NCBI RefSeq assembly: GCF_036013745.1
Contig: NZ_CP107880.1
Coordinates: 2,356,001-2,420,000, forward strand
Origin: Streptomyces sp. NBC_00483
Lineage (GTDB): Bacteria > Actinomycetota > Actinomycetes > Streptomycetales > Streptomycetaceae
DNA: 64,000 nucleotides
Direction of reading: 5' to 3'
The notes beneath the pieces were generated by a model that worked only from the letters and a program-made list of their open reading frames with translations, did no database searches and was not told where the DNA came from. Position 1 is the first letter of the stretch, and every line of letters begins with the position of its first letter. Positions 55,322 to 63,780 of this stretch are shown here, piece after piece. Both the position numbers and the translations under genes were made by a program.

Positions 55322-55597
55322 CTAGGCCTCGGGGTCATCCCCCAGGGGGCGGCCGATGCGGGCCTCACGCTCGGCGGGCTCCTCGCGCGGGACCGGGTGT
55401 TCTACCAGGGCGAGCACCCTGGTGGCCATGAAGCGCGCGGTGCGCACCACGGATCCGGATCGGGTGACTTCGCTCACTTCCACCACCCCTCTGCGCACCG
55501 CCGTCTCCACCCTGCGGCCCGCCCGGCCGGCCGTCACCTCGTACGTACGCGTCGTGTCCCCGGCATCCACGACTATCTCGACCCGGTCACCCTTCAT
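55322..55597 (-). CDS. Small protein of unknown function
   Basis: A 91-residue, mainly beta-predicted soluble protein (MKGDRVEIVVDAGDTTRTYE, RRGVVEVSEVTRSGSVVRTA) with an acidic Pro/Glu tail. GGGGG lies before the ATG. It is divergent from the Ser/Thr kinase gene. No family is recognised; length, codon bias and ribosome site support it as a real gene. Confidence 0.7.
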   Translation of the reverse strand: MKGDRVEIVVDAGDTTRTYEVTAGRAGRRVETAVRRGVVEVSEVTRSGSVVRTARFMATRVLALVEHPVPREEPAEREARIGRPLGDDPEA

Positions 55598-55802
55598 GGG
55601 TCCAATCCCCCTTTAACGCCGCCCTGTTGGCCCGCGGGCCCGCGGCAAGCCGCCCCGCTCCCGCGCGCCCTGACCACCCTTCAAGTTTCCCACCGGGCAC
55701 TGACAATCGAATCGGCCGCGAGGGCGCGGCCTTTGCGCGCCGCCGTGCGCGAAAACGTAAGCTGTGGCTCGTCAGACGGACCGGGCAGCAGCGGGGATGA
55801 AC

Positions 55803-57095
55803 ATGGCGATGATGCGCCTCAGGCGCGAGGACCCGCGCGTCGTCGGCTCGTTCAGGCTTCACAGACGCCTCGGGGCCGGCGGGATGGGCGTGGTCTATCT
55901 CGGGTCCGACCGGCGTGGCCAGCGGGTCGCGCTCAAGGTGATCAGGCCGGATCTTGCGGAGGACCAGGAGTTCAGGTCGCGGTTCGCTCGCGAGGTGTCC
56001 GCCGCTCGGCGGATCCGCGGCGGCTGTACGGCCCGGCTCGTCGCCGCCGATCTGGAGGCGGAGCGGCCGTGGTTCGCGACGCAGTACGTGCCGGGTCCCT
56101 CGCTGCACGACAAGGTCGCCGAGGAGGGCCCGCTGGCCGCATCGGACGTGGCCGCCGTGGGCGCCGCGCTGTCGGAGGGGCTCGTCGCCGTTCATGAGGC
56201 GGGCGTGGTCCACCGGGATCTCAAGCCGTCGAACATCCTGCTGTCCCCGAAGGGGCCGCGGATCATCGACTTCGGTATCGCGTGGGCGACCGGCGCCTCG
56301 ACGCTGACGCACGTGGGCACCGCCGTCGGCTCCCCCGGCTTCCTCGCGCCCGAGCAGGTGCGGGGCGCCACCGTGACCCCCGCGACCGATGTGTTCGCCC
56401 TGGGGGCCACGCTCGCGTACACGGCCATGGGCGACTCGCCCTTCGGGCACGGCAGTTCCGAGGTCATGCTCTACCGGGTGGTGCACGAGGAGGCGCAGCT
56501 GGCCGGGGTGCCGGACGCGCTCGCGCCGCTGCTGCGCGCGTGCCTCGCGAAGGACCCGGAGGAGCGGCCCAGCACGCTGCAACTGTCGCTGCGGCTCAAG
56601 GAGATCGCGGCCCGTGAGGCGCAGGGCATCGTCGCGGAGCCGCGCCCGCCCGCGCCGCGCACCGCCGAGCAGGACCGTCCGACCGGACGGCTCTCCGACA
56701 CCCACGAGGGGCAGCGCACCCAGCGGCGTACGCAGCCGGGGACTCCGACGTCGCGCCCCAGCAACGGCAGGAGCAACCACGGGTCGGCGCCCGGCCGGAA
56801 CACGAACAGCCGCTCCGGCAACAGCAGGTCGGGGCCGCGCAGCGGTGCGGGGCGCCCGGCGCCGCGGACGAACGGCACGGGCAGCGGCAAGAAGCTGCGC
56901 CCCGCGAATCCGCGGCTGCTGCGGCAGCGACTCTTCGTGTTCGTCGTCGTGACGCTGCTCGTGGCGCTGGCGATCGCGGCGGCGCAGGGCTGCCAGGGGC
57001 CGACGCGCGGCCTCGGTGACAGCGACGTACAGAAGACGACGTCCGCGCGGGCGCTGCCGCTTCCGGACAGCGCGCAGAGCCCTTCCGAAGGCTGA
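55803..57095 (+). CDS. Ser/Thr protein kinase, membrane-anchored
   Basis: A 430-residue Hanks-type kinase. The glycine loop GAGGMG is at 24-29, the ATP lysine in RVALKVI (45), the catalytic loop HRDLKPSN at 137-144 and DFG at 156-158, all intact. A disordered Arg/Ser/Thr/Gly-rich juxtamembrane region (about 285-370) precedes one transmembrane helix (RLFVFVVVTLLVALAIAAA) and an external tail of only about 33 residues without PASTA domains. The start was set at ATG 55803 because GGGG precedes it by 6 bases; GTG 55764 is possible. Substrates unknown. Confidence 0.92.
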   Translation: MAMMRLRREDPRVVGSFRLHRRLGAGGMGVVYLGSDRRGQRVALKVIRPDLAEDQEFRSRFAREVSAARRIRGGCTARLVAADLEAERPWFATQYVPGPSLHDKVAEEGPLAASDVAAVGAALSEGLVAVHEAGVVHRDLKPSNILLSPKGPRIIDFGIAWATGASTLTHVGTAVGSPGFLAPEQVRGATVTPATDVFALGATLAYTAMGDSPFGHGSSEVMLYRVVHEEAQLAGVPDALAPLLRACLAKDPEERPSTLQLSLRLKEIAAREAQGIVAEPRPPAPRTAEQDRPTGRLSDTHEGQRTQRRTQPGTPTSRPSNGRSNHGSAPGRNTNSRSGNSRSGPRSGAGRPAPRTNGTGSGKKLRPANPRLLRQRLFVFVVVTLLVALAIAAAQGCQGPTRGLGDSDVQKTTSARALPLPDSAQSPSEG

Positions 57096-57098
57096 CCG

Positions 57099-57932
57099 TC
57101 AGAGTTCGGGGCGGCCCGTCGCCACCGCGTAGAACGCGACGGCGGCCGCCGCGCCCACGTTGAGCGAGTCGACTCCGTGGGCCATCGGGATGCGGACCCA
57201 TTCGTCCGCCGCCATCAGGGCCTTGGTCGACAGGCCGTCGCCCTCCGCGCCGAGCATCAGCGCGACGCGGTCCATGCGGTGCGGCGCCACCTCGTCCAGG
57301 GACTTGGCCTGCTCGGCCGGGGTCAGCGCGAGGAGTTCGAAGCCGGCGTCGCGGACCGTCTCCAGGGACTTCGGCCAGGCGTCCAGACGCGCGTACGGCA
57401 CCGAGAAGACGGCGCCCATGGAGACCTTCACGGAGCGGCGGTAGAGCGGGTCGGCGCAGTCCGGGGAGAGCAGGACCGCGTCCATGCCGAGCGCGGCGGC
57501 GCTGCGGAAGATCGCGCCGATGTTGGTGTGGTCGTTGACCGACTCCATGACGACCACGCGGCGAGCGGTGGTGAGCAGTTCATCCGCTGTGGGGAGCGGC
57601 TTGCGCTGCATGGACGCGAGGGCGCCGCGGTGCACGTGGTAGCCGGTGACCTGCTCGGCGAGGTCCGGCGCGACCGCGTAGACCGGGGCCGGGACCTCGT
57701 CGATGACGTCGCGCATGACGTCGACCCACTTCGCGGACAGCAGCATCGAGCGCATCTCATACCCGGCGAGCTTGGCGCGCCGGATGACCTTCTCGCCCTC
57801 GGCGATGAACAGGCCCTCGGCCGGTTCGCGTTTGCGACGCAGTTCTACGTCGGTCAGGCCCGTGTAGTCGGACAGGCGCGGGTCGTCGGGGTCATCGATG
57901 GTGATGAGCCCTCGGGATTCAGCTTCAGCCAC
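57099..57932 (-). CDS. TrmH/SpoU-family RNA 2'-O-methyltransferase
   Basis: A 277-residue SPOUT methyltransferase. The N-terminal substrate-binding domain has EGLFIAEGEKVIRRA. The knotted SAM domain shows motif 1 ESVNDHTNIGAIFRSAAALG, motif 2 ALMLGAEGDGLS and motif 3 IPMAHGVDSLNVGAAAAVAF, all intact. It modifies a ribose in tRNA or rRNA; the exact position is not predictable. It is convergent with the kinase gene, with only 3 bases between stops. Start GTG 57932. Confidence 0.92.
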   Translation of the reverse strand: MAEAESRGLITIDDPDDPRLSDYTGLTDVELRRKREPAEGLFIAEGEKVIRRAKLAGYEMRSMLLSAKWVDVMRDVIDEVPAPVYAVAPDLAEQVTGYHVHRGALASMQRKPLPTADELLTTARRVVVMESVNDHTNIGAIFRSAAALGMDAVLLSPDCADPLYRRSVKVSMGAVFSVPYARLDAWPKSLETVRDAGFELLALTPAEQAKSLDEVAPHRMDRVALMLGAEGDGLSTKALMAADEWVRIPMAHGVDSLNVGAAAAVAFYAVATGRPEL

Positions 57933-57996
57933 GGGTCGATACTGCCTTGTTCTGGGTGTGGTGCCAACGGCTCGGAACGAGTTGTGTTACCGCTGG

Positions 57997-59232
57997 TTAC
58001 TTCTGTTGCTTGTGCGGGTTCTCGTTCACCACGTCGCCGATCACGATGACGGCCGGGGGCCTGACCCCTTCGGAGACGACCTTTTCGCCGACCGTCGCGA
58101 GGGTGGCGTCGACGCGGCGCTGGGCCGCCGTCGTGCCTTCTTGCACGAGGGCGACGGGGGTCTCCGGGGCCTTGCCGTACGAGACGAGGGCCTCGGCGAT
58201 CTTTGCGATCTTGTCGACTCCCATGAGGATCACGAGCGTGCCGGTCAGCTTCGCCATCGCCGCCCAGTCGACCAGGGAACGCTCGTCGTCCGGCGCCACG
58301 TGGCCGCTGACGACGGTGAACTCGTGGGCGACGCCGCGGTGGGTGACCGGGATGCCGACGGCGCCGGGGACCGAGATCGAGCTGGAAATGCCGGGGACGA
58401 CCGTGACCGGGATGCCCTCGGCGGCCAGCGCCTGGGCCTCCTCCATGCCGCGGCCGAAGACGAACGGGTCGCCGCCCTTGAGGCGGACCACGGCCTTGCC
58501 CTGCTTGGCGTGGTCGATGAGGGCCTGGTTGATGGCCTCCTGGACCATCTGGCGGCCGTACGGGATCTTCGCGGCGTCGATCACCTCGACGTGCGGCGGG
58601 AGTTCGTCGAGGAGGTCGCGCGGGCCGAGGCGGTCGGCGATCACGACGTCGGCCTCGGCGAGGAGGCGGCGGCCGCGCACCGTGATCAGGTCCGGGTCGC
58701 CGGGGCCGCCGCCGACCAGGGCCACGCCAGGCTTGTGGTCGCGCTGCACTGCGACGGTGCCGTCGTGGAGGGCCTCGACGATCGCGTCGCGGACCGCGGC
58801 GGTGCGGCGGGGGTCGCGGTCCGCGGCCGAGGTCGTCAGGACGGCGACGGTCACGCCGTCCGCGCGGCCCGTCGCCGGGGTCCAGGCGGTCGCCTCGTCG
58901 GCGTCGTCGGAGCGGACGCACCAGGTGCGGGTCTCCTCCGCCTCCTGCGAGGCCGCGTCGTTCGTCGGGCGGTCGCTGGTGGCGACCAGGGCGTACCAGG
59001 TGTCGGCGAGGTCGCCCCGCTCGTAGCGGCGCCGGGTCCAGGTGATCTCACCGGCGTCCGCCATCGCCTCGACCGAAGGGGTCGCGGAGGGGGAGATCAG
59101 GGTGATGTGCGCGCCCGCGGCGATCAGGGCGGGGAGCCTGCGCTGGGCCACCTGGCCGCCGCCCAGGACGACGACTCGGCGGCCGGTGAGGCGGAGGCCT
59201 ACGGGGTAGGCGGGGTGGTCGGCGGCGGGCAT
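57997..59232 (-). CDS. cobA: Siroheme synthase/uroporphyrinogen-III C-methyltransferase fusion
   Basis: A 411-residue two-domain enzyme. The N-terminal half has the NAD-binding Rossmann motif VVVLGGGQVAQRR (20-32) of the CysG dehydrogenase/ferrochelatase domain. The C-terminal half (from about residue 165) is a SUMT methylase with VALVGGGPGDPDLITVRG, LKGGDPFVFGRG and VTVVPGISSSISVPGAVG. It makes precorrin-2 from uroporphyrinogen III and possibly oxidises it toward siroheme, so it can feed both sulfite/nitrite reductases and cobalamin synthesis. The ATG follows GAGGA. Confidence 0.9.
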   Translation of the reverse strand: MPAADHPAYPVGLRLTGRRVVVLGGGQVAQRRLPALIAAGAHITLISPSATPSVEAMADAGEITWTRRRYERGDLADTWYALVATSDRPTNDAASQEAEETRTWCVRSDDADEATAWTPATGRADGVTVAVLTTSAADRDPRRTAAVRDAIVEALHDGTVAVQRDHKPGVALVGGGPGDPDLITVRGRRLLAEADVVIADRLGPRDLLDELPPHVEVIDAAKIPYGRQMVQEAINQALIDHAKQGKAVVRLKGGDPFVFGRGMEEAQALAAEGIPVTVVPGISSSISVPGAVGIPVTHRGVAHEFTVVSGHVAPDDERSLVDWAAMAKLTGTLVILMGVDKIAKIAEALVSYGKAPETPVALVQEGTTAAQRRVDATLATVGEKVVSEGVRPPAVIVIGDVVNENPHKQQK

Positions 59233-59297
59233 GCGGTGTCCTCTGGCGTGCGGCGGGTTTGGTGTGAGCGTACGTCGTGGGCGTGACGGGGAGGTTT

Positions 59298-59440
59298 CCC
59301 CCACCCCGCCCCTTCCCGAAAGTCCTGCCGGACAGGCCGCCTCAATCGCCGGCGGGGCTTGATGATCAAGCCCCGCCGGCGATTGAGGCGAGGGGGTCCG
59401 GGGGCGTAGCCCCCGGTTTCGGGAAGGGGCGGGGTGGGGG
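59298..59440. repeat. Nested 143-bp inverted repeat
   Basis: Outer arms 59298-59321 and 59417-59440 are perfect 24-bp inverted repeats. Inside, 59338-59362 and 59366-59390 form a perfect 25-bp stem with loop TGA. A third hairpin, CCGGGGGC/GCCCCCGG, lies at 59398-59416. The inner AGCCCCGCCGGCGATTGAGG word is one I associate with recurrent Streptomyces intergenic repeats. It touches the stop codon of the BluB-CobT gene. Confidence 0.9.
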
Positions 59441-62400
59441 CTACTTCTCTGTGACCCCGGCCGAGTCGAACGTGGCGACCTCGTGCATGGCGCGGGCCGC
59501 GCTCTGGACGATCGGGAGGGCCAGGAGGGCGCCCGTGCCCTCGCCGAGGCGGAGGTCGAGGTCGACCAGGGGGCGCAGGCCCAGCTTGTTCAGGGCCGCT
59601 ACGTGGCCGGGCTCGGCGCTGCGGTGGCCCGCGATGCACGCGGCGAGCACCTCGGGGGCGATGGCGCGGGCGACCAGGGCGGCCGCGCCGGCGCTGACAC
59701 CGTCGAGGATGACCGGGGTGCGCAGGGACGCGCCGCCGAGGAGGAGGCCGACCATGGCCGCGTGCTCCAGGCCGCCGACCGCCGCGAGGACACCGAGCGG
59801 GTCGGCCGGGTCGGGCTTGTGCAGGTCCAGCGCGCGGCGCACGACCTCGACCTTGCGGGCGTGCGTCTCGTCGTTGATACCGGTTCCGCGGCCGGTGACC
59901 TCGGAGGGGTCGACCTCGGTGTAGACCGAGATGAGGGCCGCGGACGCCGTCGTGTTCGCGATGCCCATCTCGCCGGTGAGCAGCGCCTTGTTGCCGGCGG
60001 CCACGAGGTCGCGGGCCGTCTCGATGCCGACCTCGATGGCCTCCTTGACCTCTTCGCGGGTCAGGGCGGGACCGGTCGTCATGTCGGCGGTGCCGGCACG
60101 CACCTTGCGGGGCAACAGGCCCGGTGTGGCCGGGAGTTCACCGGCCACGCCGACGTCGATCACGCAGACCTCGGCGCCGACCTGGCTCGCGAACGCGTTG
60201 CAGACCGCGCCGCCGCCCAGGAAGTTGGCGACCATCTGGCCGGTGACCTCCTGCGGCCACGGGGTGACGCCCTGGGCGTGCACACCGTGGTCGCCCGCGA
60301 AGATCGCGACGGCCGCGGGCTCCGGGATCGGCGGCGGGCACACGCGGGACAGGCCGGACAGCTGGGCGGAGATGATCTCCAGCATGCCGAGTGCGCCCGG
60401 CGGCTTCGTCATCCGCTTCTGCCGCTCCCACGCCTCGCCGAGCGCCTTGGCGTCCAGCGGGCGGATGTTGGAGACGGTCTCCGCGAGCAGGTCGTGCGGG
60501 TCCTCGCCGGGCAGGGCGCGGCGGCCGTACGTCTCCTCGTGCACGACCCACGACAGCGGGCGGCGCTTGGACCAGCCGGCCTGCATCAGCTCCGGCTCCT
60601 CCGGGAACTCGTCGACGTAGCCGACGCAGAGGTAGGCCACGACCTCCAGGTGCTCCGGCAGGCCGAGGGAGCGGACCATCTCGCGCTCGTCGAAGAAGCT
60701 GACCCAGCCGACGCCGAGGCCCTCGGCGCGGGCCGCGAGCCACAGGTTCTCGACCGCGAGCGCGGAGGAGTACGGGGCCATCTGCGGCTGCGTGTGACGG
60801 CCCAGCGTGTGGCGGCCGCCGCGGGTCGGGTCGGCGGTGACGACGATGTTCACCGGGGTGTCGAGGATGGCCTCGATCTTCAGTTCCTTGAACTGCTTCG
60901 CGCGGCCCTTGGGCAGGGACTTGGCGTACGCGTCCTTCTGGCGCATCGCCAGTTCGTGCATCGCGCGGCGGGTGTCCGCCGAGCGGATGACCACGAAGTC
61001 CCAGGGCTGCGAGTGGCCCACGGACGGCGCCGTGTGGGCCGCCTCCAGGACGCGCAGCAGCACCTCGTGCGGGATCGGGTCGCTGCGGAAGCCGTTGCGG
61101 ATGTCGCGGCGCTCGCGCATGACGCGCAGGACGGCTTCGCGCTCGGCGTCGTCGTAGGCGGGAGCGGCGGGGTGCGGCTCGGCGGCCTCGGGCTCCGGCG
61201 CCAGGTGTTCGGGCTCGCCCGTCAGTTCGGCGGGCGCGACGGTCTGCTCCGCGGGGTCCTCGGGGTGGGCGGACTCGGGCAGCGGGATCGCGCCGGAGTC
61301 GCCTTCGCGCGGAGCGGGAACGCTCGCGGCCCCCTCCGGGGGGATCTCGGCGGACTCGGGGCCCTGCGCCGTGCCGGTGTGTGCGACGACGGGCTCCGCG
61401 ATGAGCGCGGGGGCGGCCGCCTCGTCGCCCGTGGGTGCCTGTTCGGCGGACTGCTGATTGGCCATGGCGTGCGGGTCCTGCGGATCGATAACGGCCTGGG
61501 GGGTGGCTGTGGCCTGCGGCTGGGCAATGCTCTGCTGGCCGGGGACGGCCTGCTGGTCGGCCACAGCGTGGTGGTCGGCGGAGACCTGCTGGTCGGCAAT
61601 CGCCGACTGGTCACCGGCGGCCCGACCAGCGGCAGCCTGATCGGCGGCGGCCTGCGGGTCGATCACGACTGCGTGGCCGCCCACGGCTTGCTGGGCGGCG
61701 GAGACCTGCTCGTCGCCCACCGCCGACTGGTCGCCGACGGCCTGCTGTCCGGCAGTGGCCGGCTCGGCGGGCTGCGATTCAGCCTGGCCGTGCAGGTCCT
61801 GCGAGTCGGTCACGACATCGTGGGCGCCCGGGGCTTCCTCGGCCAGGGATTCCTGGTCGGCAGGGGCCTGTTGGTCCGCCGCACCCTGCGGGTCTCCGAC
61901 GGCATGCTGCCCAGTGGCGGTCTGGTGGTCGACCACGTCCCACTGGCCCGCAGCGTCCTGTTGGTCGACCGCGCCCGGCGTACCGGGAGCAGGCTGCTCG
62001 CCGGTGACGCCGTGCTGACCGATCGCATCCTGCTGACCGGCGTCGCCCTGCTCACCGACGCCCGGCTGCTGCTCGGCCGTGCCCTGCGAGCCGGCCACGC
62101 CTTCCGGACCGGTGCCCGCCTGCCGGCCCACGACAGCCTGCTGGCCGACGGCGCCCTGTTCGGCAGCAGCGTACTGGGCGGCAACGTCCTGCTGGGCGGC
62201 CCCGCCCGCGTGCTCGGCAGCGGCGTGCGGTTCCGCGGCACCCTGCTCAGCAGCATGCTGCGCGGCAGCGCTCTGCTGACCGGTGCCGGTCTCCTGCGCG
62301 CCGGCGCCCTGCTGATCGGCCATGGCCTCGTGCTCGGCACCAGCCTGCGGGCCGGGTTCGCCCGGCTGCTGCCCGGCGGCGTCCTGCGGCCCCACGGCAC

Positions 62401-63406
62401 CCTGCTGACCGGCTGCTGCCTGGCGGCCGGTCGCGTCCTGCTGACCGGCTGCCACCGCCTGCGCTCCGGCGCCCTGCTGATCGGCCCCGACCTCATGCGC
62501 GGCAGCGGCCTGCTGGTCGGCGATGCCCTGTTGGCCGGACGCGGCGTACGCGGCGTACTGCTCGTCCACATCGGCCTGCTGCTGAGCGACGACCTGCTCA
62601 CCGACGCCGGCGTACTGCTCCGCCACACCCTGCTCGGCGGCGACGCCCTCCTGCTCCTCCGGGAGCGGCGGGACCACCATCGCCTGCGGCGGGGTGGGGG
62701 CCAGGTGCGGGGTCGTGGGGACGATGCCGTCCACCGGGACGAACTGGCCGAGCGTCTGGTCCGCGGCGGGCTGCTGGGCGTACCCGTGCGGGGCGTAGTC
62801 CTGCTGCTGCGGGTAGTCGTAGCCGCCCTGGCCCTGCTCGTGCGCGGCGTACGGGGCCTGGCCCGCATACGCGCCGACCGGCATCGACTCGGCGCCGACC
62901 TGGGCGAACTCCTGGGCGTGCGCGGGCGTTTCGGGCTGCGCGTACTGCGGAGCGACCGTTTCTGCGGGGGTTGCCTGCTGCTGCGCCTGGGCCGGCTGCC
63001 ACGGGGCCGCGCCCTGCGGCGGGATGTCCAGGTACTCCGGGCCGGTGGTGGGCGGGCCCGACTGGCGGGTCGGCATCGGGTTCTGCTGGGCGGGGCCGCG
63101 GTCGGCGAGCGAGCGGACGGGGCTGCCGTTGGTGTCCGGGACGGCCGGTCCCATGTGCAGCGGACGACGGGGCTGGGACTGGGCCTGGGGCTGGGCGTAC
63201 TGCTGGCCCTGTCCCTGGCTGTGGTCCGTGGCCTGCTGTCCCCAGGCGCCCTGCGAACCGGGCATCAGGAGGATCTCGTCGTCCTCGGCCGTGGCGTCTG
63301 CGGGATCGAGGTAGGTGTACGCGCCGGGTGCGGGAACGCCCGGCGGCTCCGCCGTGCCTGCGTCCTCCGGCAGCCCTTCGCCCGGAACTTGACCGGTGTC
63401 GGTCAT
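59441..63406 (-). CDS. cobT: BluB-CobT fusion with a very long Gln/Ala-rich repeat region
   Basis: A 1321-residue protein. The N-terminus (1-250) is disordered, Pro/Gln-rich. Residues about 270-655 are low-complexity repeats built on Gln-Gln or Gln followed by Ala/Gly/Val-rich steps of about 7-8 residues (for example AAAGQQGAVGPQDAAGQQ). A nitroreductase-like domain (about 750-965; RRDIRNGF, AAHTAPSVGHSQPWDFV) corresponds to BluB, which makes dimethylbenzimidazole from FMNH2. The C-terminal domain (about 975-1321; IFAGDHGVHAQGVTPWP, LGEGTGALLALPIVQ) is CobT, which activates dimethylbenzimidazole with nicotinate mononucleotide. The fusion would couple successive steps of the lower cobalamin ligand. 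No role is known for the repeats. ATG 63406 follows GAGGGG. Confidence 0.9.
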   Translation of the reverse strand: MTDTGQVPGEGLPEDAGTAEPPGVPAPGAYTYLDPADATAEDDEILLMPGSQGAWGQQATDHSQGQGQQYAQPQAQSQPRRPLHMGPAVPDTNGSPVRSLADRGPAQQNPMPTRQSGPPTTGPEYLDIPPQGAAPWQPAQAQQQATPAETVAPQYAQPETPAHAQEFAQVGAESMPVGAYAGQAPYAAHEQGQGGYDYPQQQDYAPHGYAQQPAADQTLGQFVPVDGIVPTTPHLAPTPPQAMVVPPLPEEQEGVAAEQGVAEQYAGVGEQVVAQQQADVDEQYAAYAASGQQGIADQQAAAAHEVGADQQGAGAQAVAAGQQDATGRQAAAGQQGAVGPQDAAGQQPGEPGPQAGAEHEAMADQQGAGAQETGTGQQSAAAQHAAEQGAAEPHAAAEHAGGAAQQDVAAQYAAAEQGAVGQQAVVGRQAGTGPEGVAGSQGTAEQQPGVGEQGDAGQQDAIGQHGVTGEQPAPGTPGAVDQQDAAGQWDVVDHQTATGQHAVGDPQGAADQQAPADQESLAEEAPGAHDVVTDSQDLHGQAESQPAEPATAGQQAVGDQSAVGDEQVSAAQQAVGGHAVVIDPQAAADQAAAGRAAGDQSAIADQQVSADHHAVADQQAVPGQQSIAQPQATATPQAVIDPQDPHAMANQQSAEQAPTGDEAAAPALIAEPVVAHTGTAQGPESAEIPPEGAASVPAPREGDSGAIPLPESAHPEDPAEQTVAPAELTGEPEHLAPEPEAAEPHPAAPAYDDAEREAVLRVMRERRDIRNGFRSDPIPHEVLLRVLEAAHTAPSVGHSQPWDFVVIRSADTRRAMHELAMRQKDAYAKSLPKGRAKQFKELKIEAILDTPVNIVVTADPTRGGRHTLGRHTQPQMAPYSSALAVENLWLAARAEGLGVGWVSFFDEREMVRSLGLPEHLEVVAYLCVGYVDEFPEEPELMQAGWSKRRPLSWVVHEETYGRRALPGEDPHDLLAETVSNIRPLDAKALGEAWERQKRMTKPPGALGMLEIISAQLSGLSRVCPPPIPEPAAVAIFAGDHGVHAQGVTPWPQEVTGQMVANFLGGGAVCNAFASQVGAEVCVIDVGVAGELPATPGLLPRKVRAGTADMTTGPALTREEVKEAIEVGIETARDLVAAGNKALLTGEMGIANTTASAALISVYTEVDPSEVTGRGTGINDETHARKVEVVRRALDLHKPDPADPLGVLAAVGGLEHAAMVGLLLGGASLRTPVILDGVSAGAAALVARAIAPEVLAACIAGHRSAEPGHVAALNKLGLRPLVDLDLRLGEGTGALLALPIVQSAARAMHEVATFDSAGVTEK

Positions 63407-63780
63407 GCCTACCCCTCGCCCATCGAATGAGAACTTCCTGGCCGCCCCCGGCCGTCCGCCGGAACTGCGAGCACCTTCATGCATCACTGTTTCGCTGTCC
63501 GGGGCGACGCTTCGACCGCCCGTCAACAAGAACGAGCGCACGCGCCGCGCGGCACGAACCGCTCCGGACAACAGGCATTGTCCCGGTCGGACCGCGGCCA
63601 CGGAACGTAGTTCGACCATGGCCTTCTGTGGACTGCGCCACGTTGCGCGTCCTCCGGTCGCTGCCGTACCACACGCACCTCAAAAGTGGTGCGTTTTCGG
63701 GACATTGGCGTACGAAGAGCCGAACGTCCCGGTGCGGTACAACGATCGGCCAGCCTACCGCGCGCGGCGCGGCGCCCGGG
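63407..63780. other. 374-base gap without a recognised gene
   Basis: No convincing coding region, RNA or operator is seen. A short hairpin ACGCACC/GGTGCGT (63673-63694) with a TTT run on the plus strand resembles a weak terminator. The minus strand should hold the promoter of the BluB-CobT gene, but no clear -35/-10 pair was found, and no cobalamin riboswitch consensus was recognised. Confidence 0.4.

Noticed and set aside
59483..63430. A plus-strand open frame of about 1315 codons antisense to BluB-CobT
   Set aside because: It mirrors a real gene with two recognised enzyme domains; long antisense frames are expected at this GC content, and its translation is low-complexity Leu/Gly/Arg.
63407..63780. 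Adenosylcobalamin riboswitch before the BluB-CobT gene
   Set aside because: The conserved cobalamin-box words were looked for on the minus strand and not found.
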